NCBI GenBank assembly: GCA_950022495.1
Contig: CATLLJ010000002.1
Location: 124,001-188,000, forward strand
Direction of reading: 5' to 3'
Length of the DNA stretch: 64,000 bases
DNA from: an uncultured bacterium
Lineage (GTDB): Bacteria; Cyanobacteriota; Vampirovibrionia; Gastranaerophilales; Gastranaerophilaceae
Below are positions 9,119 through 17,363 of this stretch, piece by piece. Positions within the stretch are counted from its first letter, which is position 1; every line of letters begins with the position of its first letter. A program made the position numbers and the translations under genes. The notes below the pieces were generated by a model that was not told where the DNA came from, did not search any database, and saw nothing but the letters and a program-made list of their open reading frames with translations.

Positions 9119-10195
9119 TTAATTTCGCGGTCGTTTATTTGGTGGATTTTTCATTTTGTAAACGAACATCAGAATTTCCGCAACAGCTTTGTACAATTCA
9201 GGAGGGATAGACTGGTTTATATCGACCATCCTGAACAAAGCTCTTGCAACCGGCGGATTTTCAATTACCGGCACATTATGATCTTTTGCAATATTAATAA
9301 TCTTTTTAGCTATCAACTCTGTACCTTTAGCAATAAGCATAGGTGAATCCATTTCTTCGGCTACATATTTCAGAGCACATGCAACATGGGTAGGGTTTGT
9401 AACAACAAAATCCGCAGTAGGAACCGCATCCATTGCACCTTGCTGAAGCATTTGCATACGACGCTGGCGAAGCTGTGCTTTTACATTCGGGTCACCTTCG
9501 GAGTTCTTATATTCATCTTTAATTTCTTTAAACGACATTTTCTGGTCTTTTAAAAATTTTGCTTTTGTAACCCCGTAATCGGCTGCTGCAATAATCAAAA
9601 ATGCAATACACGCTTTAAAAATAAATTCTGTTAAAAGTTCGCCGAATTCTTTCATAACTGCAAAGTTATTATCAACTTGAGCAAGCTGCAAAATATGTTC
9701 AATGTGCTCTTTATAAACCATCCAGCCTATATAACCTAAAATAACAACCTTAACAATGTTTTTGAACAATTCAAACAGGGTTTTCATAGACATAATATTT
9801 TTAAAATATTTTGTAGGGTTTAATTTATCAAGCTTCGGCATCAATGGAGCAATAGCCACAAGCGGACCAACCTGCACAAAATCTGCAAGAATAGCAACAA
9901 GCCATGCCAGAAAAAGGATTGGCCCAATAATCATTGCGGCACCTTTTGATGCAATAAGAAAAATATACAAATATCCTATCTGATCAATATGAGCATTTGG
10001 AATTTGTTCATACAATAGCGTAAAAACCTGAACAATTTGATCCCATATAAAAGGAGCAATCCCAAAAATTGCAGAAAACAAAATAAGCAGCGAAACAGCT
10101 GTTGAAAAGTCTTTTGACTTAACAACCTGCCCTTCTTTTCGTGCACGTTCCAACTTCTGGGGGGTGGCATCAAACTGTTTGTCTTCATCACCCAT
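9119..10195 (-). CDS. flhB: Flagellar biosynthesis protein FlhB
   Basis: Inner-membrane component of the flagellar type III export gate. 358 residues. The N-terminus reads DKQFDATPQKLERARKEGQV, the canonical FlhB opening (E.[T.P.K..AR..G.]). About four transmembrane segments follow (between residues ~30 and ~215). The cytoplasmic domain carries the autocleavage motif NPTH (VVTNPTHVACALKY). This is strong evidence that the organism has a flagellum or a flagellar-type export apparatus. Shine-Dalgarno AAAGGAACT precedes the ATG. Confidence 0.95.
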   Translation of the reverse strand: MGDEDKQFDATPQKLERARKEGQVVKSKDFSTAVSLLILFSAIFGIAPFIWDQIVQVFTLLYEQIPNAHIDQIGYLYIFLIASKGAAMIIGPILFLAWLVAILADFVQVGPLVAIAPLMPKLDKLNPTKYFKNIMSMKTLFELFKNIVKVVILGYIGWMVYKEHIEHILQLAQVDNNFAVMKEFGELLTEFIFKACIAFLIIAAADYGVTKAKFLKDQKMSFKEIKDEYKNSEGDPNVKAQLRQRRMQMLQQGAMDAVPTADFVVTNPTHVACALKYVAEEMDSPMLIAKGTELIAKKIINIAKDHNVPVIENPPVARALFRMVDINQSIPPELYKAVAEILMFVYKMKNPPNKRPRN

Positions 10196-10283
10196 TTTGA
10201 GATAGTTCCTTTCCGATTGATAACATTATAACATGATTACAGATATAATATTACTGAAATTAATCGGAATTTCAAAATTGGAT

Positions 10284-10934
10284 TTACCCTACAATTTTCA
10301 CGCCGCTGCTTGTACCAAGTCTAACTGCACCAGCATTAATCATAGCAATAGCAGCTTCTTTATCTCTGATACCGCCTGAGGCTTTTACCTGCAGACCGGC
10401 ATCTTTTACAGTATTGAACATCAATTCAACGTCTTCTGCTTTAGCACCAACTCCGCCTTTAACAAAACCTGTTGAAGTTTTGACAAAATCAGCACCACCT
10501 TTTACGGATAATTCGCAAGCTGTTTTGATTTCATCCTTAGTTAACAAATCTGTTTCAATAATAACTTTTAAATTATGTCCCTGACATGCGGCTTTAATAC
10601 CTTTGATTTCGTCAACAATAAATCCGTAATCTTTGTCTTTTAATTTTGTAACATTGATTACCATATCAATTTCATCCGCACCGTCACGAACGGCATTGAT
10701 CGTTTCAAAAATTTTAGTTTCAGTTGTGTTGGCACCCAGAGGAAAACCAATAACTGTAACGATTTTCACGCCTGAGTCTTTTAAATAATCTTTTGCAAAT
10801 TTCACATAACAAGGGTTGATACATACACCTAAGAAATTATACTTTTTTGCTTCGACAAAAAGTTTAATTAAATCTTCTTTTTTGGCATCCTGTTTTAATA
10901 AAGTATGTTCAACATATTTGTTTAAATTATCCAT
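10284..10934 (-). CDS. deoC: Deoxyribose-phosphate aldolase
   Basis: Cleaves 2-deoxyribose-5-phosphate to glyceraldehyde-3-phosphate and acetaldehyde (deoxynucleoside salvage). 216 residues, class I aldolase. The Schiff-base lysine is in GGADFVKTSTGF and the second active-site Lys in VKASGGIRD. The start has a strong AGGAGG Shine-Dalgarno. It is downstream of metF by 9 nt, likely one transcript. Confidence 0.96.
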   Translation of the reverse strand: MDNLNKYVEHTLLKQDAKKEDLIKLFVEAKKYNFLGVCINPCYVKFAKDYLKDSGVKIVTVIGFPLGANTTETKIFETINAVRDGADEIDMVINVTKLKDKDYGFIVDEIKGIKAACQGHNLKVIIETDLLTKDEIKTACELSVKGGADFVKTSTGFVKGGVGAKAEDVELMFNTVKDAGLQVKASGGIRDKEAAIAMINAGAVRLGTSSGVKIVG

Positions 10935-10943
10935 AATTTCCTC

Positions 10944-11816
10944 CTAAAATAAAATATTATCTAAAATTTCTGATACTTGATCTGAATGGTTTAGAGTAAA
11001 AAAGTGCAAACCGTCAACTCCATTATCCAACAAATCGTGACATTGATTTGTTGCAAATTCTATCCCTATTTTTAAGGCATCATCAGGGAATTTTTCTAAC
11101 TGTTCAGTCAATTTCTGCGGAATTTCAACATGTGTCATATTAACCATATTTTTAACATGTTTCAAACTTCTTACAGGCATAATTCCGGAAATAATAGGAA
11201 GTTCAATACCAGCCTTTCTCACCAAATCAACATACCTATAAAATTTATCATTGTCAAAAAATAACTGTGTAAATATCGCACTTGCACCGGCATCAACTTT
11301 CCGTTTCAAATTTTCAATATCATTATAAATATTATCGCTTTCAATATGACATTCAGGGTATCCTGCAACACCTATTGATAATGTGGTTTTCTGGTGAATA
11401 AAATCTACGAGTTCGTTCGCATAATGAAAATCAAACATTGAAACATTCATTCCTTCTGGAATATCACCACGCAAAGCCAGTATATTTTCGATACCAAGAT
11501 TTTCAATATCAATAATATGTTTTGCAACCTGTTCTCGAGATAATGAAACACAGGTAAAATGAGGCATTACCGTATATTCTAAATCTATAAGCATCTTAAG
11601 AATTTCTAAGGAAAACTCTTGAGTTTTGCCGCCTGCACCATAAGTCAGTGAAATTAGCACAGGATTATACTTTTTCAACAATCTGATATCGTCAAATAAA
11701 TTAGAAATATTGCCATCTTTTGGAGGAAAAATTTCAAACGATATTTTAGGTGAAATATGCGAATATCCTCCAACTTGCACAATTCTTTTATGCTCGTATA
11801 TTTCCTTTAATTCCAT
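10944..11816 (-). CDS. metF: Methylenetetrahydrofolate reductase
   Basis: Reduces 5,10-methylene-THF to 5-methyl-THF for methionine synthesis. About 290 residues, a TIM-barrel flavoprotein. It shows SFEIFPPKDGN near the start (catalytic Glu), SLTYGAGGKT, FTCVSLSREQVAKHI, ILALRGDIP and AGASAIFTQLFFD. I start it at MELKEIYEHK (11816): an extended -10 box lies exactly 6 nt before that ATG and the longer reading would begin upstream of the promoter. Confidence 0.95.
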   Translation of the reverse strand: MELKEIYEHKRIVQVGGYSHISPKISFEIFPPKDGNISNLFDDIRLLKKYNPVLISLTYGAGGKTQEFSLEILKMLIDLEYTVMPHFTCVSLSREQVAKHIIDIENLGIENILALRGDIPEGMNVSMFDFHYANELVDFIHQKTTLSIGVAGYPECHIESDNIYNDIENLKRKVDAGASAIFTQLFFDNDKFYRYVDLVRKAGIELPIISGIMPVRSLKHVKNMVNMTHVEIPQKLTEQLEKFPDDALKIGIEFATNQCHDLLDNGVDGLHFFTLNHSDQVSEILDNILF

Positions 11817-11822
11817 AAACAA

Positions 11823-11831
11823 ATTATAACA
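11823..11831 (-). promoter_or_regulatory. Extended -10 promoter of metF (leaderless arrangement)
   Basis: On the minus strand TGT-TATAAT-TTGTTT-ATG: a perfect extended -10, 6 nt spacer, then the metF start codon. Confidence 0.55.
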
Positions 11832-11878
11832 TATAATCTTCAATTTAGAATATATTTATCATATAATACAAAGCGGAT

Positions 11879-12817
11879 ATGAATATTGAAGCCCTGAAAA
11901 GAATTAGAATTGAAAGATATATATTTGCCGCAATTATGGCTTTTGCCATGGTGATAATAGCAGAAATTAGCGGAGAAAAAGAAATTATTTTTCCTGAAAT
12001 TTGTGCACTGACTATCGGTGCGTGGATTTCCGAAAAACAACCATGGATGTGCAACAAACGTAAAATGTTTTTCCTTGTCTCAATAGCTTCTTTATTCGGA
12101 GTACTTGTGACAAGATATATCCCCTTGCCACTTATATTTCAAGTTTGTTTGTGTTTTGCATTTACTGGAATTGTTTTAACATTAACAAGAACAACACTAA
12201 TTCCTATAATTTCAGCCTGCATACTCCCTGTCTATCTCGGGACAAAAAGCTGGGTTTATCCGATATCTGTTACAATAATGGCACTAATTATAATTTTTGC
12301 TCAATGGTTGATGGAAAAATCACATTTAAAACCTCAAAATCATTATGTACCTTGCGAATTTAATATTAAAACTCAAATTATTAAATGGACAAAATTACTG
12401 GTTGTATTTGCCATAATAGCGTTAATACCATTTAAAACACATCAAATATTTTTTCTGGCTCCGCCATTAATTGTAACCTTCACAGAATTTTCAAATACAT
12501 CAAGCCCGTTACGTGACAGACCATTTACAATAATCGGACTTATGACTTTAGCGGCAACTGTAGGATGTTTATTACGTGAGACATTGAATATTTATCTTCA
12601 CTTTCCTCTAACAATTTGCACAATTCTAGCGTGCTGTATACTATTTTTCACATTTGATAAAATCAAAACACTTTTTCCGCCTGCAGGTGCAATATTATTA
12701 ATCCCGATGGTATTAAAAACTGAATACTTAAAGTTTCTCCCTTTAGAAGTATTTATTGGAGCTGCTGTATTGATTTTTATAGCAAAAATTATTTTCCCTA
12801 AGACTCAATCTGACTAA
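11879..12817 (+). CDS. HPP-like integral membrane protein
   Basis: 312 residues with about eight to ten hydrophobic segments. The motifs SPLRDRPFT and LFPPAGAILLI resemble the second half of HPP-family membrane proteins (which typically show a PPxGA motif), and the N-terminal half resembles a duplicated copy (GAWISEKQPWMC). The HPP family includes chloroplast and bacterial nitrite or unknown-solute transporters, but no substrate can be assigned here. A TATAAT box lies 11 nt before the ATG. Its stop overlaps the stop of the convergent HEAT-like gene. Confidence 0.55.
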   Translation: MNIEALKRIRIERYIFAAIMAFAMVIIAEISGEKEIIFPEICALTIGAWISEKQPWMCNKRKMFFLVSIASLFGVLVTRYIPLPLIFQVCLCFAFTGIVLTLTRTTLIPIISACILPVYLGTKSWVYPISVTIMALIIIFAQWLMEKSHLKPQNHYVPCEFNIKTQIIKWTKLLVVFAIIALIPFKTHQIFFLAPPLIVTFTEFSNTSSPLRDRPFTIIGLMTLAATVGCLLRETLNIYLHFPLTICTILACCILFFTFDKIKTLFPPAGAILLIPMVLKTEYLKFLPLEVFIGAAVLIFIAKIIFPKTQSD

Positions 12818-13524
12818 AATCTGCGGACATAATAATTTCTATCATTTTTAAGTTCAGTTCTAGCCTTTTCTAAATCTTCGTCATCAAAACAACGGGTCAA
12901 AATTTTAGCAGCCTTTTCGCGTATTGTATATTCTTCAATATTTTTTGAACGCAAAATTATTTGTTTTATATCATCAAAAGCAACTTTATCCCAGAATTCA
13001 TAAATGGTTTCAAGGCACCAGTACAACTTAAAAACTTCTTTATTAACTTTATATTTCCCATCCTGAAAATCAAATTTTTCAATTTTATCCAGCAAATCAA
13101 AAGATAAATCAACTAAATCCTTGCAGAACAAATTACAGAATTCCTGATTATTTTTAAGATTGGATATTGCAGAAATAACATTTCTGCAAATATTTGCGTT
13201 AATATCAATAATTGCAGCTAAAAATATTTTATAATTTTCAGGAGTTTGAAAATACGAAATCAAATCAGGATTAGACATAAACTCATTCAATCTTAATGAG
13301 ACTGCCTCCCTGATTTTTCCATCCTGTCCCACAAGATTAGATACAAGAATTTGTGCATCTTCAATTGAATTTATAGTTTCTAACCTTAACGCAGATATCT
13401 GCTTTTGCACAATATTGCCGGATTGTAGAAATTCTAAAAGTTGCTCATGAGAATAATCAGCCTCGTATAAATTCAAGGCTTGTGTAAAATTTTCATCTAA
13501 AGTTTCATAATAACTATTATTCAA
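12814..13524 (-). CDS. Hypothetical HEAT-repeat-like protein
   Basis: 236 residues, all-helical in appearance, without signal peptide. Repeating patterns such as VSLRLNEFMSNPDLISYF and CRNVISAISNLKNNQEF, with DD/NN turns and a terminal EKAAKILTRCFDDEDLEKARTEL, suggest HEAT/ARM-like repeats. The start is TTG, preceded by AAGGAT at 7 nt; there is no ATG near. A second HEAT-like protein lies at 13833-14504 on the same strand, with a micro-gene on the other strand between them. Function unknown. Confidence 0.6.
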   Translation of the reverse strand: MNNSYYETLDENFTQALNLYEADYSHEQLLEFLQSGNIVQKQISALRLETINSIEDAQILVSNLVGQDGKIREAVSLRLNEFMSNPDLISYFQTPENYKIFLAAIIDINANICRNVISAISNLKNNQEFCNLFCKDLVDLSFDLLDKIEKFDFQDGKYKVNKEVFKLYWCLETIYEFWDKVAFDDIKQIILRSKNIEEYTIREKAAKILTRCFDDEDLEKARTELKNDRNYYVRRF

Positions 13525-13651
13525 ATTTTAATCCTTAATATCCGAACACCTTAAATATAACATAAAGTATAATGAAATTTTAGTCCAAAATCGTTTAAAT
13601 GTATGATATGAAAGCCTAAAATTCAGATATAATAATTGTAGGAGAAGTATT

Positions 13652-13831
13652 ATGGGTAACATTATATCAATATTACAAGAAATATTTATGCTTAAAGAAA
13701 ATAATAGTGCTAAAGTTGGTCTTTCTGATTTTAGAGAAACAAAATCTCCAATTGAAAAACCTAAAAGAAATATCAATCAAGCACCTAAAGAGTTAAGATT
13801 ATCCGAATTAATGAGAAAAAATAGCTATTAG
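13652..13831 (+). CDS. Micro-protein, 59 aa, unknown
   Basis: Begins MGNIISILQEIFMLKENNSA and ends ELRLSELMRKNSY; basic C-terminal half. Supported by a strong Shine-Dalgarno (AGGAGAAG, 6 nt from ATG) and a TATAAT box ~24 nt upstream. It lies on the strand opposite to the two flanking HEAT-like genes, and its stop is 1 nt from the stop of the next gene. No family recognised. Confidence 0.55.
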   Translation: MGNIISILQEIFMLKENNSAKVGLSDFRETKSPIEKPKRNINQAPKELRLSELMRKNSY

Positions 13832-13832
13832 T

Positions 13833-14504
13833 CTATTTTTTACGTTTAGAAACTTGATAAATTTGAGCAAGAGTTGCAATTGCATTAGCCTGCACAATAG
13901 GATTTGCATCATCACACAATGTAATCAGCGGTGAGATAAATTTTTCAAATTCTATATTGTCGCTTTCTGCCAATTGAGAAATACATGATATCGCAGAATT
14001 TTTTGCAATCCAATTTGAAGATTGGCAAGCTTCGATTATCCTATCTGTTAAAATCCGCCCGTAACGGCAAATACCGGAAATTGCATTTTTGCGGATTAAA
14101 TCATTTTCTTCCCCAATCTTTTCAAACAAAATATTAAAAGTTTCTTCGGTCGAAAATTCACAAATTGCAGAAACCGCAGCCGCACAAACATTTGAATTTG
14201 AAGAATTTATCTTAGCCCTAATAGTTTCATATATTAAATTATCAATATCCTGTGCTGATTTTGATTGAATTACAACAGGTTCAGATTTTATTTCATTTTT
14301 TCCATCAGGCAAAATATAAGAAAAGCCGGCAAGACTGATTGCTTCTTTTGCTTCGTCAAGAGTTTTATAAGTCAAAATGTCCGAACCAAGCGGATGCGGA
14401 ATTTTTTGCACTACTGATTGATTTTTGTTTTTGAGAGGAATTGCATTTACTACAAATACCATTTCGCCATTTTGTTCTTTTTGTTTAATTGCAATATACT
14501 GCAT
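13833..14504 (-). CDS. HEAT-repeat protein
   Basis: 223 residues. The first ~75 are a separate beta-rich domain (MQYIAIKQKEQNGEMVFVV). The rest is a run of HEAT-like helical repeats: NVCAAAVSAICEFS, LIRKNAISGICRYG, WIAKNSAISCISQLA and PIVQANAIATLAQIY. Probably a protein-interaction scaffold. It is the last gene of the minus-strand cluster that starts at 16136, lying 2 nt after the exported protein at 14507. Shine-Dalgarno GAGGG precedes ATG. Confidence 0.7.
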   Translation of the reverse strand: MQYIAIKQKEQNGEMVFVVNAIPLKNKNQSVVQKIPHPLGSDILTYKTLDEAKEAISLAGFSYILPDGKNEIKSEPVVIQSKSAQDIDNLIYETIRAKINSSNSNVCAAAVSAICEFSTEETFNILFEKIGEENDLIRKNAISGICRYGRILTDRIIEACQSSNWIAKNSAISCISQLAESDNIEFEKFISPLITLCDDANPIVQANAIATLAQIYQVSKRKK

Positions 14505-14506
14505 AA

Positions 14507-15106
14507 TTAAATTCCCTCATAAAATATACTTTTATCCATTTGTGCGAAAAATTCTTGATATAACTGAGGGTTATATATTCTTACAACCTTCATTGGTGCT
14601 GATTTTACAAAAGAATATCCGTCAGCGTTCTGCAAAAATTTCTCAACCAGAACAAAACGAACCTTTGTTTTGTCATCTCCAAATTTTTCAATATTTACAT
14701 TAGAATCCACAACAACGGTTTTATCTCTAAATTCATTGGAAACTCTCATTGCAGGGTCATACATATAACCTGCAGCAGTACCATAAGATAGAACTGTCAT
14801 TGCTGTCATTGCCGCCAGATACAAAGACCATCCGGCAACACGTTTTTTATTAACATGATGATGTTTAAAAGTTTTTCTAGCATGCAAATAACCAAGTTCA
14901 GGTTCAATTTCTTGAATAACAAAACCGCTGTCCTGCAAAGTGTTTATTGCAGCTTTCATTACACGGTTATAATCTGATGTATCAAAAAGTCTTGTCTCCA
15001 TTTCACGACGTTCTAATTGAGAAATTGTTTTCTTTGCCATTGCACAATTAGAAGAAATCGTAAGAAATATTATTGATAAAAATACAGTAAAAAACTTTTT
15101 CATCAT
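14507..15106 (-). CDS. Exported hypothetical protein, paralogue of the next gene
   Basis: 199 residues with a signal peptide (MMKKFFTVFLSIIFLTISS, then NCAMAKK), possibly lipoprotein-like at Cys21. The conserved block LERREMETRLFDTSDYNRVM and LQDSGFVIQEIEPELGYLHA closely matches the product of 15103-15627 (LEKRQFQTRTYDSADKALVM and LQDEGFIVYNANPLLGFIYG), so the two arose by duplication. This copy has an extra hydrophobic hairpin (residues ~88-112) in the middle. The ATG overlaps the stop of the upstream paralogue (ATGATGA), showing translational coupling. Envelope role likely, function unknown. Confidence 0.65.
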   Translation of the reverse strand: MMKKFFTVFLSIIFLTISSNCAMAKKTISQLERREMETRLFDTSDYNRVMKAAINTLQDSGFVIQEIEPELGYLHARKTFKHHHVNKKRVAGWSLYLAAMTAMTVLSYGTAAGYMYDPAMRVSNEFRDKTVVVDSNVNIEKFGDDKTKVRFVLVEKFLQNADGYSFVKSAPMKVVRIYNPQLYQEFFAQMDKSIFYEGI

Positions 15107-15627
15107 ATCTTTTGTTTCTGTAAAAATATAGCCTTGTCAACTTTTGAGAAAAAATCTTGATAATAATTTTCATCATTTACATCATCAATAAATTGGGCAT
15201 TCCCATAAACATTCAAAAGCTTGCGTTTAAAATTAACTCTTACACGCATATTTTTACCATATTCAGTAATATTAGCAGTTGTTTCAATAGTTGCAACACT
15301 AACACCATTCCAGTTCAATCTTGCTTTTGAAAGCCCGAATTCTTTAGTGATATCAATATTTTTATCGGATGTATCAAAATCCTTTACACCATAAATAAAA
15401 CCTAACAAAGGATTTGCATTGTAAACAATAAAACCTTCATCCTGCAAAACATTTAACATTGCTTTCATAACAAGAGCTTTATCCGCGGAATCGTAAGTTC
15501 TAGTTTGGAACTGGCGTTTTTCAAGCTGTGTCATAGGTGTAATAATAGTTTCAGCCTGACGTTTTCTGGCAAAAACAGGCAATGAAAAACACATGATAAA
15601 TAAAATTGCTAATAACTTTTTAATCAT
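15103..15627 (-). CDS. Exported hypothetical protein, paralogue of the preceding gene
   Basis: 174 residues with signal peptide MIKKLLAILFIMCFSLPVFA cleaved before RKR. The mature part holds the same LExRxxxTRxxD and LQDxGF motifs as its neighbour and ends NYYQDFFSKVDKAIFLQ, matching LYQEFFAQMDKSIFYEG of the paralogue. It lies 11 nt after the SmpA/OmlA-like gene in the same operon, which suggests a shared outer-envelope function. Confidence 0.65.
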   Translation of the reverse strand: MIKKLLAILFIMCFSLPVFARKRQAETIITPMTQLEKRQFQTRTYDSADKALVMKAMLNVLQDEGFIVYNANPLLGFIYGVKDFDTSDKNIDITKEFGLSKARLNWNGVSVATIETTANITEYGKNMRVRVNFKRKLLNVYGNAQFIDDVNDENYYQDFFSKVDKAIFLQKQKI

Positions 15628-15638
15628 TACTAACTCTC

Positions 15639-16136
15639 CTAGAATGAACTCATGTGATAATTCAAATTAGCTACATTACCATTTGCATCAAATTTCAAAA
15701 CAACAGTCAATGTTTTTTGAACAGATTGTACTGTACCCCCGCGTTTGTTATAACCGATATTAGCAATACCGCCGCCGAAACCGCCTGAGCCATAGCCGCC
15801 GCCAATTCCGCCAAGCCCTACACCAAAGCCGGAGCTGTTATATGATGTAATAGAAGAAACTTTATCATATATCCATGTTTCTTTGCCGTCAGCATCTTGA
15901 GTAACAATATTTGGCGAACCAAGAACAGAAGCAACTTCAGCTTGAGATGTACCAATTTTGATATCTCTTTGCACAATACCAAGTGTCATTTGCTGCTCTT
16001 GAACAGGAGTTGTCATAGGAACCTGACATCTTTCAGGATGTTTTCTACATTTTCTGCTATTCATATTAATATCATTTATCGCAAATGCAGGAAGTGTTAT
16101 TCCTAATACCAAAAGTAATGCTAAAATCTTTTTCAT
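15639..16136 (-). CDS. SmpA/OmlA (BamE-like) domain exported protein
   Basis: 165 residues. Signal peptide MKKILALLLVLGITLPAFA. The domain reads TLGIVQRDIKIGTSQAEVAS..LGSPNIV..DADGKETWIYD, the typical 'IkiGmsqaeVlavLGsP' pattern of the SmpA/OmlA fold, interrupted by a Gly-rich loop (VGLGGIGGGYGSGGFGGGI). In other bacteria this fold takes part in outer-membrane beta-barrel assembly or is a general exported module; exact role here unknown. First gene of a minus-strand operon of four. ATG chosen at 16136, with AAGGAT upstream. Confidence 0.75.
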   Translation of the reverse strand: MKKILALLLVLGITLPAFAINDINMNSRKCRKHPERCQVPMTTPVQEQQMTLGIVQRDIKIGTSQAEVASVLGSPNIVTQDADGKETWIYDKVSSITSYNSSGFGVGLGGIGGGYGSGGFGGGIANIGYNKRGGTVQSVQKTLTVVLKFDANGNVANLNYHMSSF

Positions 16137-16247
16137 AATCAAAATCCTTATACTTCCAATTATTAAGTTTTACCATATTATAGCAGACTATTAATAATTT
16201 TTAAATAGCCAGATTGATATTTTTGTAAAAATTATTAAAAATTTTAT

Positions 16248-16775
16248 ATGAAAGAATTTCTATTATTATTGTTTACACTCTTCCTATGCATGCCTGTACA
16301 CTCCCAAATCCTGAATGGAGAAGTAAAGTATACAGATACTGAAGCTCAAAGATTAGTTCTTGAAAATACTCCTCCTGAAATCTCACAAACACTCATCCAA
16401 AACAATTTTTACGACATAAACAAATCAGAGAATAGCACCGCAATTCTGCAAGGATACACAAGTATAAAAGACAGAATTTTAGGACATTTTTCAGATGAAA
16501 GTTACGCTATAAAATATTTAGACAATCCCAAATACGTCTGGTATTACAATTCTGAAGGGATTTTGACCCATACCGAAAAACAGACCTCATCAGATTACCC
16601 TTACAAAACCTACAAATACAACACCCGGGGACAACTCATCAACATGACATTAAGAGTATCTGAAGATGAAACCTTTATCTTTACGCCTTCCGGAACACTA
16701 ATTGCTCACTGGGTCGGGAAAAATTGCTTCGACAAAAACGGAAATATTATAATGACCAGAAATATAGAAAAATAA
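16248..16775 (+). CDS. Exported hypothetical protein with MORN-like repeats
   Basis: 175 residues with a signal peptide MKEFLLLLFTLFLCMPVHS. The C-terminal half has repeated Y/F-x-x-x-G-x-L/I motifs (WYYNSEGILTHT, YKYNTRGQLINM, FIFTPSGTLIAH, CFDKNGNIIM), the pattern of MORN/YD-type beta-hairpin repeats. No Shine-Dalgarno is visible. Stand-alone gene just before a dispersed repeat. Confidence 0.65.
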   Translation: MKEFLLLLFTLFLCMPVHSQILNGEVKYTDTEAQRLVLENTPPEISQTLIQNNFYDINKSENSTAILQGYTSIKDRILGHFSDESYAIKYLDNPKYVWYYNSEGILTHTEKQTSSDYPYKTYKYNTRGQLINMTLRVSEDETFIFTPSGTLIAHWVGKNCFDKNGNIIMTRNIEK

Positions 16776-16815
16776 AAGAAGGCGAGGAGTTGGGCTGAAT
16801 ACCAAACCTAAAGGA

Positions 16816-16867
16816 TTATTCCCCGCCATTGATGGGAGGGGAAGTAAATGGGAGGGTGTCAAAGTTT
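16816..16867 (+). repeat. Dispersed GC-rich repeat, copy A
   Basis: About 50 bp (core TTGATGGGAGGGG followed by AGTAAA and GGGAGGGTGT, then AAAGTT) recur, inverted, at 62603-62653. It contains a hairpin CCCCGCC-ATTGAT-GGGAGGGG. GC content is far above that of the surroundings. The sequence immediately to the right (16868-16915, containing GATTGCCGCGG and CTCGCAATGAC) resembles the common bacterial 'CATTGCGAGG…GCGGCAATC' dispersed repeat. Confidence 0.7.
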
Positions 16868-16870
16868 GGG

Positions 16871-17128
16871 TCACTCAGTGATGGATTGCCGCGGTATAAA
16901 TCCCTCGCAATGACAATATACGTAAAATTGTAAGAAGGTTCGGAAACGTAGTTTCTGATTACTCGAGCAACAAAAACCAAAACCATATTTTTCTGCATTG
17001 TCGACAAACTGAGTCAATCTTTTAGATGGAACCAGAGTAAGTTTATTATTTACCAAAACTCCGCCGTATTTTTTACCCGTCAATAAATTTGATGCACAAG
17101 CACCTAAATTGTTTAATGTTGTTCCCAT
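16871..17128 (-). CDS. Small ORF running into a dispersed repeat (probably truncated gene)
   Basis: 85 codons. The start is convincing: GAAAAGGGAATTGTT then ATG, and the first ~50 residues (MGTTLNNLGACASNLLTGKK, then YGGVLVNNKLTLVPSKRLTQ) look like a real protein. From about residue 60 the frame reads through repeat sequence (YCHCEGFIPRQSITE), so the natural C-terminus has probably been replaced or lost by repeat insertion. No family recognised. Confidence 0.4.
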   Translation of the reverse strand: MGTTLNNLGACASNLLTGKKYGGVLVNNKLTLVPSKRLTQFVDNAEKYGFGFCCSSNQKLRFRTFLQFYVYCHCEGFIPRQSITE

Positions 17129-17302
17129 AACAATTCCCTTTTCAAGATAAATATTTAATTCCCCGGACTCATATATAAAAAATTTTTAAAAAGTAGAATT
17201 GCCATACTATATCATATAATGACATATTATATTGGCAGTATAACTGGATTTGATGGATACCAAACTTAACTTAACAAACATTTACAATTAAGACCTAAAA
17301 AT

Positions 17303-17330
17303 TAAAGTTTCTACAAGTATATGCCGAATA
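17303..17330 (+). promoter_or_regulatory. Sigma-28 (FliA-type) promoter
   Basis: TAAAGTTT (17303-17310), 12-nt spacer, GCCGAATA (17323-17330), close to the enterobacterial FliA consensus TAAAGTTT-N11-GCCGATAA. It lies 34 nt upstream of the ATG at 17364. An 11-bp palindrome (TACAAGTATAT/ATATACTTGTA) straddles the -10. Confidence 0.75.
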
Positions 17331-17363
17331 TATACTTGTAAGGAAACAAAAGGGATAAGTCTA

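Noticed and set aside
13528-13776. 82-codon minus-strand ORF
   Set aside because: Antisense shadow of the micro-gene at 13652-13831, which has a promoter and Shine-Dalgarno; composition is not protein-like.
17312-17340. Palindrome TACAAGTATAT…ATATACTTGTA as a terminator or riboswitch
   Set aside because: It has no T-run and coincides with the spacer and -10 of a sigma-28 promoter, so I treat it only as a possible operator.
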